DNA from: Plasmopara viticola
Taxonomy: Eukaryota > Oomycota > Peronosporomycetes > Peronosporales > Peronosporaceae
DNA length: 64,000 nucleotides
Assembly (NCBI GenBank): GCA_001695595.3
Contig: MBPM02000018.1
Span: forward strand, 372,001 to 436,000
Direction of reading: 5' to 3'
Shown: positions 1-13,848 of the stretch, piece after piece
Layout: every line of letters starts with the position of its first letter
Numbering within the stretch: position 1 is the first letter of the stretch
Position numbers and translations under genes: made by a program
The notes under the pieces: model-generated
What the model saw: the letters and a program-made list of their open reading frames with translations, nothing else
Database searches by the model: none
Told to the model about the DNA's origin: nothing

Positions 1-875
1 CGTGGGACGTGTCAAACACTTTAAACGTGGCATCCACTAGGTCCTGAGACGACAAGTATCCCGAGCGAAAAAACTTGGACGGAGCAAAGTACAATCGACC
101 AGCCGCCTAGAGAGATGCACCAATCATCATAACCGTTTTCACCATGACTTAATTACCTTTAATCAAACCTTGGACACGACAAGAGCGCCTTTGATACGGC
201 ATCCTTCGCTCACTTCTCCACGCAAAGCCTTCTCGATCTCCATTTCTTGACACTGTGCGATTGTGTGCAAACTTGGCATCAGCCATTTCTTTCGATCATA
301 CGCAGCCTTAACAGATTCACAAGTGTTGCAGCACTCTCCCGGCTCACCAGCCGAGTAGCAGCTTCCACATGCGGATCTATGGATATGAGAATACGCATAA
401 GTCTCGTTCTTTTTCAAGCATAATTGCTGCAGCTATCCACGCACTTCTCCACCTCCTCGTGCAAGTCCGTATGATTGGTCAGTGCACCTCCAATAATGTC
501 GCGCATACCCTCAGCCAGAGCTTGACCATTGTGATCTAGCGAGATCTTTTCAATGTTATGCACTATGTCATGCTGTGCATTTCCGGCCGTGTCCGCAGAC
601 TCGACAGCCACAACAGAACACGACATGCGCGGAAACTCAATGTCGAAATTTATGGAAACGAGCGTGTTGCGACCGCCGTCTACCATCATCTTGTCCACTG
701 TGTCCGTCTTGAGGTAATAGCTGAGTTCCGATACCAGCAGCAGCGAGATGGACGCGAAGGCTAGCAGCGAGAAAAAACCGCCTTGCAGTGTGCGTACCTT
801 GAATTCTTCTATCGTCTTTGGATACGCATCCAGCCTCTTGAGCTTTGAAACCCACGATGACGACGTGCCTGCCAT
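1..875 (-). pseudogene. ERGIC3: ERGIC3/Erv46-like vesicle-trafficking protein, 3' part cut by window edge, one frameshift
   Basis: The family cycles between ER and Golgi as an Erv41-Erv46 cargo-receptor complex. Reading from an ATG at 873-875, the protein opens with a short cytosolic segment containing LKRLDAYPKTIEEFKVRT, then a transmembrane helix (about residues 32-55), then the lumenal domain with the family landmarks DIEFPRMSC and HNIEKISLD. After a frame change of one nucleotide near 414-417 (stop TGA at 414-416) the next frame continues with the cysteine motif CGSCYSAGEPGECCNTCE and a QC/EGC pair, exactly in family order. A 62-bp GT-AG intron is visible at 107-168; the next exon (1-106) encodes LYFAPSKFF, the equivalent of the family's NFHFAPGKSF region, and runs off the window. 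The C-terminal membrane helix is therefore not seen. No intron explains the frame change, so it is either a real 1-bp deletion or a sequencing error. An upstream GTG-initiated extension is ignored because the family N-terminus fits the ATG. Confidence 0.82.
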
Positions 876-1080
876 AACCTTGCTGTCTGGATGATGCCAC
901 GAAGCAGAAATGAAATACACCACTGAGGAACTTTATTGCTTCACTAATCGCATCTCAATAAAAATATAGCTACACAAGGTATGTCTTATTTCTGAAAGAC
1001 TTATCTATAATCCGGTATATAAACTAAATTTTACTCTGAGATTTAGTCGCCTTAGATTTTCCGAAAATATAACTTCATGT

Positions 1081-1500
1081 TCTGTTTTAAAACATTCATT
1101 TGAATCGGGCGCAGATGGTCTTAACAATATTTTTCAAGGACACACACAGTCCATCTTCGTGCCAGCGCTCACGTCTATCAGCAACGAATTACTCAAGGGA
1201 GGTGAGCCACCCCAATCCTATCTGGAGGCTCTCATCATTTCCCTCAAGAAGAACGACGATTTGAATGATGCGATGGACTATCGTCCGATCTCGCTACTCC
1301 AAACCGCGTACAAAACAGTTATCAAAGTAATGGCCGCCCGAGCTCAACGAGTCATGGGCAAAGCTAACGGGTCATCGCAACAAGAGTTCGTCCACGGACG
1401 CCAAATGATGAAAACCGTGATGATGATGCTCGCTATCCTCGCCACAGCGAAGGCAGAACCAGAGCTTGCAGCAGCATCAAGTAGAGTAATACTCAAGTAA
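1081..1500 (+). pseudogene. LINE (non-LTR retrotransposon) reverse-transcriptase fragment
   Basis: An open frame without a proper start encodes the first part of a LINE reverse transcriptase. GADGLNNIF is followed by [10 protein letters not shown], then the very characteristic [14 protein letters not shown] and [12 protein letters not shown]. It stops at 1498-1500, just before the region where the first catalytic Asp block would be expected. No APE endonuclease, catalytic YADD box or poly-A tail is present, so this is a short dead fragment. It runs opposite to the LINE remnant that starts about 200 bp further right. Confidence 0.78.
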
Positions 1501-1711
1501 GAGTTAAATTTAAAACATTTCTGCTTTTGAACAATCGTGTAAGGGCTTGATTAGGGGTCAAGCCATAACAACTTTACCGCTTTACATCTTGTAATATATC
1601 TACCGAAAACTACGCACTTATTGCAGCGCTGAGAAAATGTTCAAGTGAATGATTTGAGAGGCAGACGATTCTATTTGGTCAGTTTATCGAAGAGTAGATG
1701 TCTGTATGATC

Positions 1712-4058
1712 CTAAGCCTGGTTAGCAACGCCGGTTCCAGGTCCTGGTTCGGTGGTTGTACGGGGCTCGTAGTTGCTGCTGCCGATCGACCAAAACTCGA
1801 GCACGCTACCTTCGACAGTAATCGCTTCCTGTGTGAAGACGACTCTGTTCCGTAGTAACCATAGGCTGGTGATGCAGATACTGCATAGAATCCGCCACAT
1901 CTTCTCCCATTCCTTCCCGTACTTCCTTTCCTCATCCGGATGATCTTTGCTCAGTTTGGCTTTGATGACCCGCGACAATTCTGGTGCTTTCCTGCTGGCG
2001 CACGCTTGCTGGAACCTGTCCATTTGCTGGAGTTTCCATTGCTCGCCCGTCCAATGACACACTAGTTTCTGCCAACATGCTTGAGCGCATGGGCAGTTCC
2101 AAAATATGTGCTCGAGCGTCTCCTTTTGTCCGTGACAGCACTGTAGTTTGCGACAGCTGTCATCCAGCCACCGGCCTTCGTAATACAGATTGAGCTGCTG
2201 TAGTACTATTCGATAGCTGACCCAAACTTGGTACGCTGTGAGCTCATTGTTGAGCCCATAGCTGCTTGGGTGTTTGGGTTATTGCTGCTGCTTGCCAGGC
2301 ACTCGTTCGCACTGCTTCCCGCATCCGGGCGACTGTGGTGTCCATTTTGATACCTTCTCTCCGATATCTTTTAAACGCCTGCTTCTTGATCATTGCTAAC
2401 ACATGACGGTTTGCCGTCGAATCCGGTACAGCCCATGAAAAACCATGAAGTGGGTGTGCCATGAAAACGATGTTTCCATCTTGCTCATGCCGTCGGAGTT
2501 TATGAAATTCCTCCATCGTGCTTGAGTCTGCCTTGATCGTGCTGCTGATGGTCCAGTGAACCCCGTTGGGTTGCTGTTCCAGCTCGAACTCCGAGATTCT
2601 TTGTCCTGTCTGACTGATTCCCCAGATGGTGCCCCCTGCGAGGATCACCCACTTGTACTATTCCGAAGTTGTGGTTGATGCCGCATGGTCGCCTCGGTCC
2701 CGGTTCGCAGCGTATCGCCTACTACCAAAGGAGGGCTTCTGCTGAGAATGGCTTTACTCCATCTGCGCAGCTTTTGTTGATGGTGACCAATGTCCGTCGA
2801 GTATGGTATGTGCATCGCATACGATCGATCGCTCCTTCTTGTGATATGGAGCTCCTCCAGCGTGCAGCTCACGATCCTATCGTATTTCCTGCTCGTTAGC
2901 ATCGCTCCGGTCTCATCTATAATGGCTGGGTTATCGTTCCAGTGATAGGCGGGCCAAAACGTCTCTTCCTCTGGTGTTCTCATCCGCATCAACTCAGAAA
3001 GGGGTTCCTTTAGTACTACGTGCCATTTCCCGTCCTTCGTCCAGCTCGCCGCTGATGCTGCTATTTCTTTCAGCCGTTGTCGCCGCTGCAGGATGATTGC
3101 TACTTCTTCTTCCTCCGGCACTAGCCAGCTACCGACGAGCTGTCGCAGGGTATTACCCGGTGTGTTTGTCCTGCTGCCTTGGTTGTGCCTACTTTCCTGT
3201 CGTGATGAGACTCCACTCGTCCATGGCTGGGTTGCTGCACGAAAGGCCTACGCTTTCCATGCTGCGTAGTAGGTGCCGTGCCGTTGTACTAGCCACTGAA
3301 TGGCATGCTTCGCTCGTTGAGGTTCGCACGCAATCTCGATGGATGCTAGGCCGACACCTCCTGCCTGCTTCGGTGTGAACAGAAGCCCCGGATTTATTTT
3401 GTGTCGGCTTGTAGCTATACTCGTTAAATGCCGCCAGAAAACTGCTTTTGGATGTTGCGTTACTGCTTGGCTGCCCGCTGCGGCATCTCGAGGGCTGCCG
3501 CTGTAAACAGAATAGACGGCGACAAGATGACGTTGAGGAGGACGACCCCATTCTCGATGCTGTTTGAAAGTTGCGCCGCTGTTGCCAGTATTTTTTTCAC
3601 TGTGCGAATGCGGGCAGCCCAGTTCGGATCCGTGAGCGGTCCGGTGCCTACTTGATAGCCTAGGCATCGCACAGTTTCCCCACCTGGTAACACTGGTATT
3701 CCGTGTATTTCTTTCCTCTTGTTCCTGGCACATGGATCCCTTCTGTATGGTCGCCCTGCTATATTGCTAACGCAAGCACCTCAGCTGCGATAATAACAAG
3801 CAGGGGGGCTAATGGGCAGCCTTGACGGATACCTGATACCACCTCCTGTCGGCAGCTGTTCTTTTTATAAACATATGAATGAGTCCTTTTGACAAGTAAA
3901 TGCCAGCTTATAGTCATGAGCATGACCCGATCTATGCGGAAAGGCCGTTGCATCCGACAGTTGCAGCTCTGAAACCGTAATTGTCGCATAAGCGCTGTTT
4001 CTCGTTCTTCAGGAAGCTTGTTCGTAATGCAGAGACCACACATGAAATTGCCGTTCAA
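1712..4058 (-). pseudogene. Decayed LINE ORF2, C-terminal half
   Basis: The minus strand reads, from 4058 downwards, pieces of one LINE polyprotein in shifting frames. Near 3800 the reverse-transcriptase block [15 protein letters not shown] is clear. A thumb-like region follows at 3700-3190 (VRCLGYQVG, then NPGLLFTPKQAGGVGLASIE in another frame). An uncharacterised linker lies at 3121-2244. At about 2253-2040 there is a zinc-binding RVT-type domain with Cys/His spacing around CCHGQKETLEHIFWNC. The last frame ends at 1712. The catalytic YADD segment is not found intact and several frameshifts separate the pieces, so the copy cannot be functional. The family is recognised by motif; the element's name is not known to me. 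Confidence 0.75.
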
Positions 4059-7000
4059 GTGCGGAGCTCAAAACAAATCGAAATTTCAAGAAAGTAATTG
4101 AATCTCTTAAGCACCGATGCTTTTTAATCTTGAAGGTAGCCAGTACGATTTGGCTGTACCGGTTTGATTTCGGCACAAGTTGCAGCCATCACACCTCATT
4201 GATAGTCGTCACCGCTACCTCTTTCGAGCATCCGAGGCAATTATTTGTCTGTGTTCCAGCAAAAGCATCAAGCTGAATTATTTTTTGTCCACTTCAGGCC
4301 TGTCCAAAACAAGTACGACACAAATGCGAAGTGACATTGATCAGCGCGACAAAAACCGCGCATCGAGGTTTGCATCGAGCCGCTGTAAACAATAGCTTCA
4401 AACAATTGCTAAGTCATACAAGGCGACGACTTCGCAAAGCTGATTCGAGCTTTTTGCCGAGAGCGCACCCATCACACAGCATTTGTCACGATGAATCTGA
4501 GTCTAGTATGGCCGTTGTGCCTCAGTCGAAGGTTTAAAAAGTACATATTGGTGCTTAATACTTTTATCTTCGAGCTCACTCGTCTATCTTCATTGGCATC
4601 CTACAAAGCTGAAGATAGCTTTTGTCTTGAGACACACCGAGCTTCCACTGATACCCCGTGAGAGAGCTGACACGATAATGTCATCCATTCAGGCTTCAAG
4701 TATTGCTGGTCAAGCTGCTTCTTTCTGTGATCAAGGTTGTTGGGTCTTACATGAAGAGCTGCGACGATCCGTTTTGCGATTCTGCACTGCGATGGTAAAG
4801 GGTCAAAGATCAAAACTGAGGTTGTGGGATTGGATTAAGCTGGACGACTCTGCTAGGTGGTGTCCTTCGGCCGTGAGCAAATAGATAATTTAGTCTGCAG
4901 TGTCTGTATATCTCTGAGAGTTTAGCGCGCATCACTTCAAGATCGAGGAAGAAATAGACATGCATGTTCAAGCAGATTTAAGCGGTTCCGCTTTTATCAA
5001 ACAAGAGTAACAGAGCCTTTAGAATCGATGCATTGTTCACGATGACTATAGTCTGCATTGGGTTAATGGATCCCGTCAATGATCTGCGTATAAGTTCACG
5101 CAGGATTTTCATCATCTAACTCTCTATCAGCATTTTTCTTACAGTGCGCGTCTTTCAGCAGCTAGTTCGGCCATGGTATTTTCTACGTCCAGGTCTGTCT
5201 AGGCTTTCAAGGTCAAGCTCTTGCCAAATATGGCCTTCCTATTGGCAAACTTATCGGCTCAATACGGATGTTGGCTGTTCAATGACGCGAATTATATGTA
5301 ATGTCTGCCGAGAGACGGACAGGCAGCACTAAGATTGTGGTCTTTGCTGACCGTTTAAAAACAAAAAGACCAATTAGCGGCTGTGCCGGACACGGCCGAC
5401 GGTGTCGTTACAGCAACGGTGTTCCTTGACGGGGAAGCAGACAACACGGACAACACGGATACCCCAAGTCATTTTTTGGACTAAGATTCCGTTTCACGGG
5501 CTCTCTTTGAAAAAGGGTTTAAAAGGTGTCCATAACGAGCTATTCAGAGATGTGGAGTCAGAATGATCAAGTAAATCGCATCGTCGAGAACGGTTTGCGC
5601 AACATTTGCGCGGACACGGCGCAGAGCTAAAGTACTCAATGAGATTGCATTAAGCAATGGCTTCCATGCCCCAACAGATTAATGCCGTTACAGCATGGGT
5701 TGATAGATCTTCGCGTTTGTTGGCGCCACTATGTTGATATTCTAGGCTGATTGGAGAAGTATAATTGATCGATTTGCTGATACCAGCCGTCTGATGAACC
5801 GCAACTAAGCCGGGGAGTTTGTGTCGAAGATACTTTGTACGTAAGAAATCATTTGACAAAGAAAAATCAAGACATCAAAAATATATTTCTAAGCAAATGG
5901 AAAAAAGTAACATTAAAAAGGCTTAAATTAGATATGTGATGTGATGAAAAGCTAGGGATCTAATTAGAACGAAGCTACTGCTGTCTTAGTCTGGACTGCA
6001 CCCGCACTTCTTTGCACCACTTTAGGTTGCAACAAGGAAGGCTTATGTATACGCTTCGTATCTTTGAAAGTGCAAGCACACTAAGTGTACTTACGTGGGC
6101 TTAATCTAGCTGTATTATGATTCGATTCAAGTACACGCGAATGGCTTGGTGCGCAGACACAACCATGGAAGGCCATTTTATAAGCTAGTTTAGAATATGA
6201 TTCTGAGATCGGATTGTCGCAACTTTTGACCATAGAGGTGCGAGTCGACCGACTTCATTGCGACTACGCGCCCGAGGGTCAGGAGCCGGGCAAAAACAAT
6301 TGAAAAATTCAATGCATATTTTGCTAATACAGTCGATTTCTCCGGCGTTACGATTATTTTCCGCCTGGTGCCACAGCATAGCAAGTAGTACTTAGTGCGC
6401 CGCATAATAGTGAGGCATCTTTCTTTACTTTTTTTGTATGGAAAACAAGCGCGAACGAACATTCTCACGCACGGTTGTTGCCAGGGTTCAAGTCATTTGT
6501 TTTTATTCCATACTTTGATTATTTATACTAATGCTATATTCCACTTCAACAAGAATTGCACTGATGTTGTAGACGCTTTTGATCATGGTGATCAGCGTCT
6601 TTGACATGACTGCACTATTCACCACTCAGGGTAAAGGTGCTGAAGCCATGAGCACAGATCATCTAAAAATCCAAGGCAGCCACTGCAAAGAAGTGCTTTC
6701 AGAAACATGATGTCGTGGACCGTAGGCTACAGGGCGACAGTCCACCGTCGGTTGACGACGAGTCTTTATCTGTGCAAACTTGTGCTAAGACTCGCACATC
6801 GACTTCGCTTAAGCTGTTGCAAATTACGAGCAGATAGTACAGCTTCTTGTACTTTGTAATCGAGGCTTATAGAACACAGTTTGTGAAAAGTTGTACAAGC
6901 GGTAGAATTCGCAGTGTCGGCATGAAGCCTTCGCTCTTTTAAGTCGTCATACGAACACAGGAGTCTTCTAAGTGAAATTCTTGCGGTAATAAAAGTCCGG

Positions 7001-10000
7001 TCTTAGCAACGCGCGTGCCTCAGCTAACAATTTGTCGTATCATAGGCGCTAATGGTACCCGACATTAAAATTCGAGCGTTCTTAGCCGTCTCGTCGGGAA
7101 CGAATCCGCAGATTTAGATAAAGCAAAATTTAATTCGCTGTTACTGTGTCTCCTGCTCTTGCGTCTCATCTAATTTTTGGGCTACAGGCTTTAGCTTATC
7201 AGAAACGAGCGCCTGGTTGAAGAAATGTCTTGTAGTCTGTATACTGCGCAGTGAGAGCTTTGGCTTCTCCCAAACACGCGATGTGGAATGCACGAGTTTA
7301 TCAGTGTATACAGAGTAACATCCAAGGCATTTAACTTGGTGATACGAGTATCAGGACTACAATCGAGGGTTAAGTTTGTCAGTGAAAGCGCTTGCCTTTT
7401 TTATGCTTTGATGTCGAAGATGATGGGTCGTAGTATGCTAACTATTGGAATCGCGCAGATAGCAATCTGTAGCAAGAGATGGAAACAAAAGATCTGATTC
7501 CTCGCTTTTTTTAATGAGAAAGGCACGGCGGCCTCTTCACACAGGCGATCTCCTCCGCTATCAAGTGGATACGGTAGATCTAACATAACTAGTGTGACAA
7601 ACAACGAAGACTTGATTTACGAAGCACTTTTGAAGGCACATAAGGCCCCAAACAGCGGTCCTGTAAAAAATATCTCTTTATTTTTACCACATAATGGTGG
7701 CCGGCTCTGTGGAAGTGGGGTGACAAAAGTGAAAAACATATCAGAGGGATTAGCCTGAGGCTCACACGTTTTCTTCTTTACGGAGCTTGCTAACAATGGT
7801 GGATGCTAATACCCATAAGCCTCGACTTTGTCTTTGCCAGAAGTTGATGGCAGCACTAGCATATGTCTTATGAGAAGATACATTTATTAAACACCTCCAG
7901 CTATTCTTTATGTAGCACAGAGTAAGTCTATTTTCTGCATACAATGTTGAAACATTACGTCTTACGAACACGACGATGTTGGGTAGCGAGTAGGAGTCCG
8001 CTTACTAATGTCAGCGGCTGACGTATTGTCAGACAAAAAAATAATTTTGAGCTTGACTTCACACTGAGCAGTATGCACGCAAAGACTTCGACCAACAAGT
8101 TGTCAATGATTTGACTTTGTGGTTCATGCATCAACATGCTTTGTACATTTTTATGTAAAAGGGCTAGGATACCTAGCTCGTTTAGTTTGGTTAGCTCTAC
8201 CAAGCGTAAGCGCTCTTGAGATATTTTAGGAGAGGTTGGACAGCCAATCCCTCTCGCGGATATCTAGTTTATGCCCTATTTATTGACGAAAAAAGTATTT
8301 GACTTCGCAAGAAGGTTGTCGAACTCATCAGGGCAAAGTCTGCAACTGCATACAAATAAGTGAGACAGAAAGTATATTGAATAAACATTGTAGGAGACGC
8401 TTAAATATTTTTCAAAGGGATAAATAATAAGAAGGCTGCCGCTAGAAAGAGATTTATGACTTGATGCAGCATCTATCTTCGAATCATTCACGGTACTGCA
8501 AAAGCGTGGGTCGACGTACACCATCGGCTTTCCCAAGTCGTTGTTGTCACACTTAATGTTCAATGTGGGGAGTCACAATCAAGTGTCGTGCGAGTCTCAA
8601 ATCACCTCCAGCATATCTTCAGACGATCCTCCAGTGCTTGAACTTGCTTAAAAGCACATGTACCATCGGCATTCCCTTGTCTTCCTTGGAGATCTCGGAG
8701 CGCTCGGCTCTTGGCTTCAATTCGCAAAACATCCTCCCGTCACAAACATTCAATATACTTGGGTAAGATTGTATCAAGGGTTTCTTCACCTGGACCTTAT
8801 CAGCGTCGTAGACCTAAATAGCATATATCAATTCAGTACGTGTAAAAGTGCAGGTAGGATAAAAATAAGATGGATGCTGCATCAAATAAGGCTAGCCTAC
8901 AAATTCAGTTTATCGCTCACGTCGGTGTACTTAAGATCAGGGACAACGAGCGGCCCTTAATGGAAGATTGTATACTTTCCTGCATGCCCGCTTCCGTGCG
9001 AGGTGCTGTGTGACCTTATGCTTAAAGCTGCAACTTGATCTCGCCTGCTAATTTATCGACGGTTACTCCTTGTCTTCATGCTAAACCCCTTTGTTTTCTT
9101 GTAGCTGTAGCAATAAAAAGTATTGCATGGGCTGAAGTGGTCAGCGAAGTCGACAGCTGACTTGATCGAGGTAAGGTAAGATCGATGACTGGCGATATCG
9201 AGCATCGATAGTAATATATATTTTTAGCCTTATCTCGAGCTCACATGGCCTGACTGATGATCCGATCTTTTATATCCCTTTGCAAACAATGACAAGGAAC
9301 GATCGATCGGCTACATCGACAATTAAGCTACGCTTCACGCATCAGATCAACCTTGATATGCTTCCATATTAGATCAATAATGATCCACTCACGCGTTGGG
9401 TCACACGCAATCTATTTGCACATTAATTTCTTCTTAGTATAGGCTCAATCGCGTGAATCGAATACTCCGTTTACTGCTTTCGACCTCAGAAAGAATAAAT
9501 GAGTGTCTAGTCCCTCCCACGAGACTTCGCGAGAGCCCGGGTACGTTTAGCCTGCTTTCGCAGATATCTTTCGGAATTTTAAGGGATGCGAACGAGTGAA
9601 TGCCAACAAGGTCAAAATATTTGCAAGATGGCTTGTGCTCAACCTAAAGAAGCAAGTGGAGTGACGTTTAGGTACTACAGTCTATGTCTCAAGGTTCTGT
9701 ACGGACATTTTGCAATTTGTAGAACCACTTCCTGACGGTGTCAGGAAAAAAAGTTCTCGAGAAGCAATTGAGTTCTCGGGCAATTTAACACGTTGCTTCA
9801 CTGAACTCAAGCATCGCTTGACACTTAGTCTCCCGGACTCTTGAAATTATTTGGTATACGAATGGACGCCTTGAAGTCTTTGATTGGGGAGGCTTGTTTC
9901 AAAAAAGTTGAGAACATGAGCATCCAATTGCTTATATTGGTCAAAGGTCGAGTCCAGCTGAGCTAAACTACAATTTATGTGAGCAAGAGCTACGTTTGAA

Positions 10001-11499
10001 CATACATGCGCTGAATGTATGGTGCGTGTATCTTCTCGATCGAACATCTACGGTCGAAACGGATCACAAAAGTAATAAGACGGTCCTGACGCTGAAGATA
10101 ACAAACCACAGAGTAGCTCGATGGTTTGATGAAAAAAAATGGTCTAGAGTATCATTAAATCTGTTTAAAATAGGAGTTTACAAAGCAGAAACATACCATT
10201 AAATACTTTAAATAATGATGATGCAAGTACCTCATATCGAAATAAAAACACGTGAGTTTGCTGAAGCTTAGCCTTTCGGGTGAAAGTAACACCGTGGCTG
10301 ATGTAGTGTCACCCAAACCAAAATCGAGTGTAAAGGTGCTCAGGTTAGCTTGCAGGCGCTATTGAAAGTGGCCAAGTCATGGCGATAATCAGAACGACCA
10401 CGGTCAACATATAAATAAAGTATATTTGAGAATTAGTATTTTATCAAGAAGCCGAGGAAAGAGGAGGATATGCCAAAGTACTCAATACAGGATCGTATTT
10501 GTACTTTCAAATAGGCGAAGACGAGACGCGACGACTAGGCTCAACAACAAGAGGCGTTTGACAATGGCAAAGAGATCCTTTTACAGACACAAATGCAACT
10601 TCTGGCCTTGCTGGATTATATATGACCGTCGAGTGTTGTCTGTGATGTATCAGTTTTATCCATCGCACTGCGCTGCTATAAACAGATGCTGAGAAAAATT
10701 GAATGATCGCGCCTGAATCGATCGATCCTGTTTTTTGGCGTCTGCGAATAGCTCTTCATTTCTTCCACAATCTTAAGCTATTTGCGATAAAAAATGTCAT
10801 CGCCAGGTTCGGGCTCAGCAGCTAGGTTTTAAGCTATTCGTGGTTGATACAGATCATGCATCACTACGCACTGTGACACGGTCGTCTCACCTCTAGCAGA
10901 GAATGACCAAGAATTTTTTTTGCGAAGTACAACTTCGAGGTGAAGTACAAGCCAAGAAAGTAGATTTTCTGACTGACGCGTTATCGCTTCACCGAAGCAA
11001 TAAGCTAGATCGTGTCACGACTTTGACTTTTTTGGTATAGTATCTTATTTGTGGCACGTACGCACGCGATGACATGTGAATAGCCTTGCTGGATTCTAGA
11101 AGTAATGAATTTGGAAGCTCAAACAGATAATTGTAGGCGCGGTTAAGCGCAAGGTTTCATCAGTTTTCAGAAATTGCTAGGCTGTTATGTTACAGCACTG
11201 ATCAAAATGCATCCAACGTGCAATCGCTCTTCATGATGAGATTTTGAAATATCGCATCTTCATGAGAATACAATCATGATGCACTGCTTATTAGTCATCT
11301 TGGTTGAGAGAATTAAAAGAGTCCTATTATTGTTGGGACCACTTTTTCAAGTTGGTCTGCACTTATGTGCGCTGGCCTGAAAAAAATGCGTCACTAGACG
11401 GAAGGGGAAGAAGTGCTAGTTGTTCGAAGCAGACAAAGAAGTGATTTAAACTGGAGAACTCTTGAAAATTTATTGCCTTGCTATAGCCTAACTGGTGGT
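4059..11499. other. Gene-poor stretch, no supported gene
   Basis: I see no convincing gene, RNA gene or complete mobile element here. Open frames are short, lack recognisable motifs and have the look of chance frames in moderately AT-rich DNA. Confidence 0.5.
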
Positions 11500-11762
11500 T
11501 CTCAGCTATCTATTGCCATCATCCTAAACGCTATCCTTCTTCCTTAATTCAACTGGCTTTTTACAATCCTATCGTATATTTCATCAATAAAACTACTATT
11601 TCATGGGACATCTGAACCTTGCTTCTGGTTCGAAACTATTGATCACCTATTTCTATAGATAGTACCTATGTATATGTGATATGGAACGACGCATCATTAA
11701 TATGGCGTAACGGCTTTTACCGGCAAAGTTGCTGATGACGACGGTTACGTCACATGCCCAAT
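11500..11762 (+). repeat. Diverged dispersed repeat, copy A
   Basis: About 260 bp that align by eye, with many substitutions and small gaps, to 13,585-13,848. Shared landmarks include CCTTGCTTCTG followed by CGAAACTAT, ATAGTACC, GGCGTAA and GTCACA in the same order and with nearly constant spacing (offset about 2,086 bp). No coding frame is preserved, so it may be a non-autonomous element or LTR relic; the family is unknown. Confidence 0.55.
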
Positions 11763-13584
11763 TTGCTCTGTCTTTCTAAGTGTGTGGACAATGGCTTAGT
11801 TATATTTTTGTAATTTGTAATGTACTTGTGTAGTCAAATGGCCACGCCAAGCCACTATTCACGTCTTTTTTAGTTTGATGTGAAGGGTTAAATCTCAATG
11901 GCCTTGATGTTAGCGAGATTAACCCGAAGGTCATGCTTCAAATAAGACAGAATGTCTTCTATATCGCAGGTGCACTAATCTGCAAAAGCATAAGCTTGTT
12001 TGTGCGCATGCATTCGATCACTGCTCGCAAGTAGATAATGTAGTAATCACGTCGATCTTCCCAAAATTCCATCAGAGTATGTCTTTGTATACGATCCATG
12101 ATTCATGCGCGATGGGTTAGACTAAATCTAAACAGTCCCGATCTTCGATGAGGCAACAACTTATTTTCTCGCGTTTCACCTTAGTTCCCTCACCAGGAAG
12201 CTCACGGCTTGCACCACGACCTACGATGCCTCCGCTATAAATAAATATGTAAGCAGTGAGTGAAATGCACTTTAAAGAGTATTTTTGGTTGTTTCGATTG
12301 ACTCACCTTTTCACACCACTCTGCTGATTGACGAATTCTGCTTGAATCCGCGACGCCGTAGGTAAAGTCTCTTTTTGCTGACGCGTCCGATTGATGCCAT
12401 AACTTGATATGCATTTCTTGTTTAGCGACGAGACCATGAGTAACCAGAAGATTTGTGGTGTGCGCACGATATACTTGCAAATCTTGCACGGATATAATCG
12501 CACACGGCTTTCCAAAATGATGACAAATCGAGGGGGTGCTATGATAAATGTGGAAATGCTGTGGGTTCCGTCGACCTAGCTTTTCTTGCTTCTTCGGAGT
12601 CTCTTGACGCAGTGGGCCATTGGCACTTACCGCGTCTTGCTGAGTTGGCGCTCGTGAACTCGAGCGCGACGCCGGCTGAAATTTTCGCGGTCGTCGAGAA
12701 CGCTTATTATGCTTTGTTGACGAGGGAGTTGGGCTTCAAGATGGGCGCTCAGTTATACAGCCTCTTCGTCGGGCCATACTTGCTGGACTTCTCAGCGCTT
12801 TTAGTACTTTCTACCCGACCTTAATAAAACCCTTATGAGTAAAAATGAAACTGATTAAGTTTTGCTTTACATGTGATTTTATGAATGTTATAAATTTTTT
12901 AAATTTGGTGACGCCGCGCATTGAGATCTGATACTTAAGTTCTTACAATTTGCTATTGCATTTCAGCTAAGTCGGACGAATTGGGCTGTTCACCATTGTT
13001 AGCCACAAGTTTGTCTAGCCTCTTGTTACGAATCGGTGGTACCTCAATGGGTTTGTGATCTCACGAGTCTTCCCTTTTCCACACAACAAAGCCGAACGAA
13101 TAAGCTCAGTATTCATGAATGTAGATCAAGCAAAGCCAAGTAAATAACTGATTTGGAAGTTATTTTCCGTGTGTTTAGCATCAAACAGGGATTTACCATA
13201 AGGCAAAAGCTCCATACCTTAGACCAACTGAAGAAGTTCCAGATGTTATAATTACACAAACGTGCAACCACACTGACCACTAACTTCAAATTCGTGCTAA
13301 AAAGACTGCCCTTTGCATTCTAGTATTGTCCTATATGTGGCTCACACTGATAATAAGAAAGGACTCGATTCTCAGCATGTGACCACGAGCACCCTTGCCT
13401 GAAATTCTTACGCTTGATACGCCAAGTGCTACCATGAAACTCAGTCGTGGAGGAAGCGTCTTCATAGGTTGGGATCTGGACGAGGCTTAAGTGGCGAGCG
13501 GAGCAAGGTCGGTGGAGGAGGAGTATTTGCTCAAAGCAAATTAAAAGCGATATCAATTGGAGAGCTCTTCCAAATCCTGTCTAA
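11763..13584. other. Interval with GC-richer open frames on both strands near 12.3-12.8 kb, unassigned
   Basis: Around 12,300-12,520 the minus strand, and around 12,560-12,824 the plus strand, have long open frames of somewhat higher GC than their surroundings. The minus frame ends at a sequence resembling a splice donor (AAG|GTGAGT). Neither has a clear ATG start or a recognisable domain, so no gene is called. The rest of the interval shows nothing. Confidence 0.3.
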
Positions 13585-13848
13585 CTACAGCATCCACTGC
13601 TACCATCCAAAAGTGCTGTCATTCTTCTTTACTCCATCTGGCTTCTTATACATTTCGGATTATTTCTTACCAATAAGGGCTCTTGACTGCCAACGTTTAT
13701 TGACCTTGCTTCTGATCCGAAACTATCTTATTGCTTATACTTATGGATAGTACCAACGCATATGTAATTTTGAAATAATGTATTTATTTGGCGTAATGGT
13801 CGTTACAATATCGCCAATTGCGTCACACGTCGGGTGTAAAAACATAAA
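13585..13848 (+). repeat. Diverged dispersed repeat, copy B
   Basis: Partner of the repeat at 11,500-11,762, in the same orientation. The two are clearly old, with substitutions at a large share of positions. The open frame passing through this copy is not conserved in the other and is not taken as coding. Confidence 0.55.

Noticed and set aside
12561..12824. 87-codon GC-richer plus frame that might be an effector-like helical protein
   Set aside because: It starts only at GTG, the frame is also open upstream, no signal peptide or RXLR motif is present, and the opposite strand is nearly as open.
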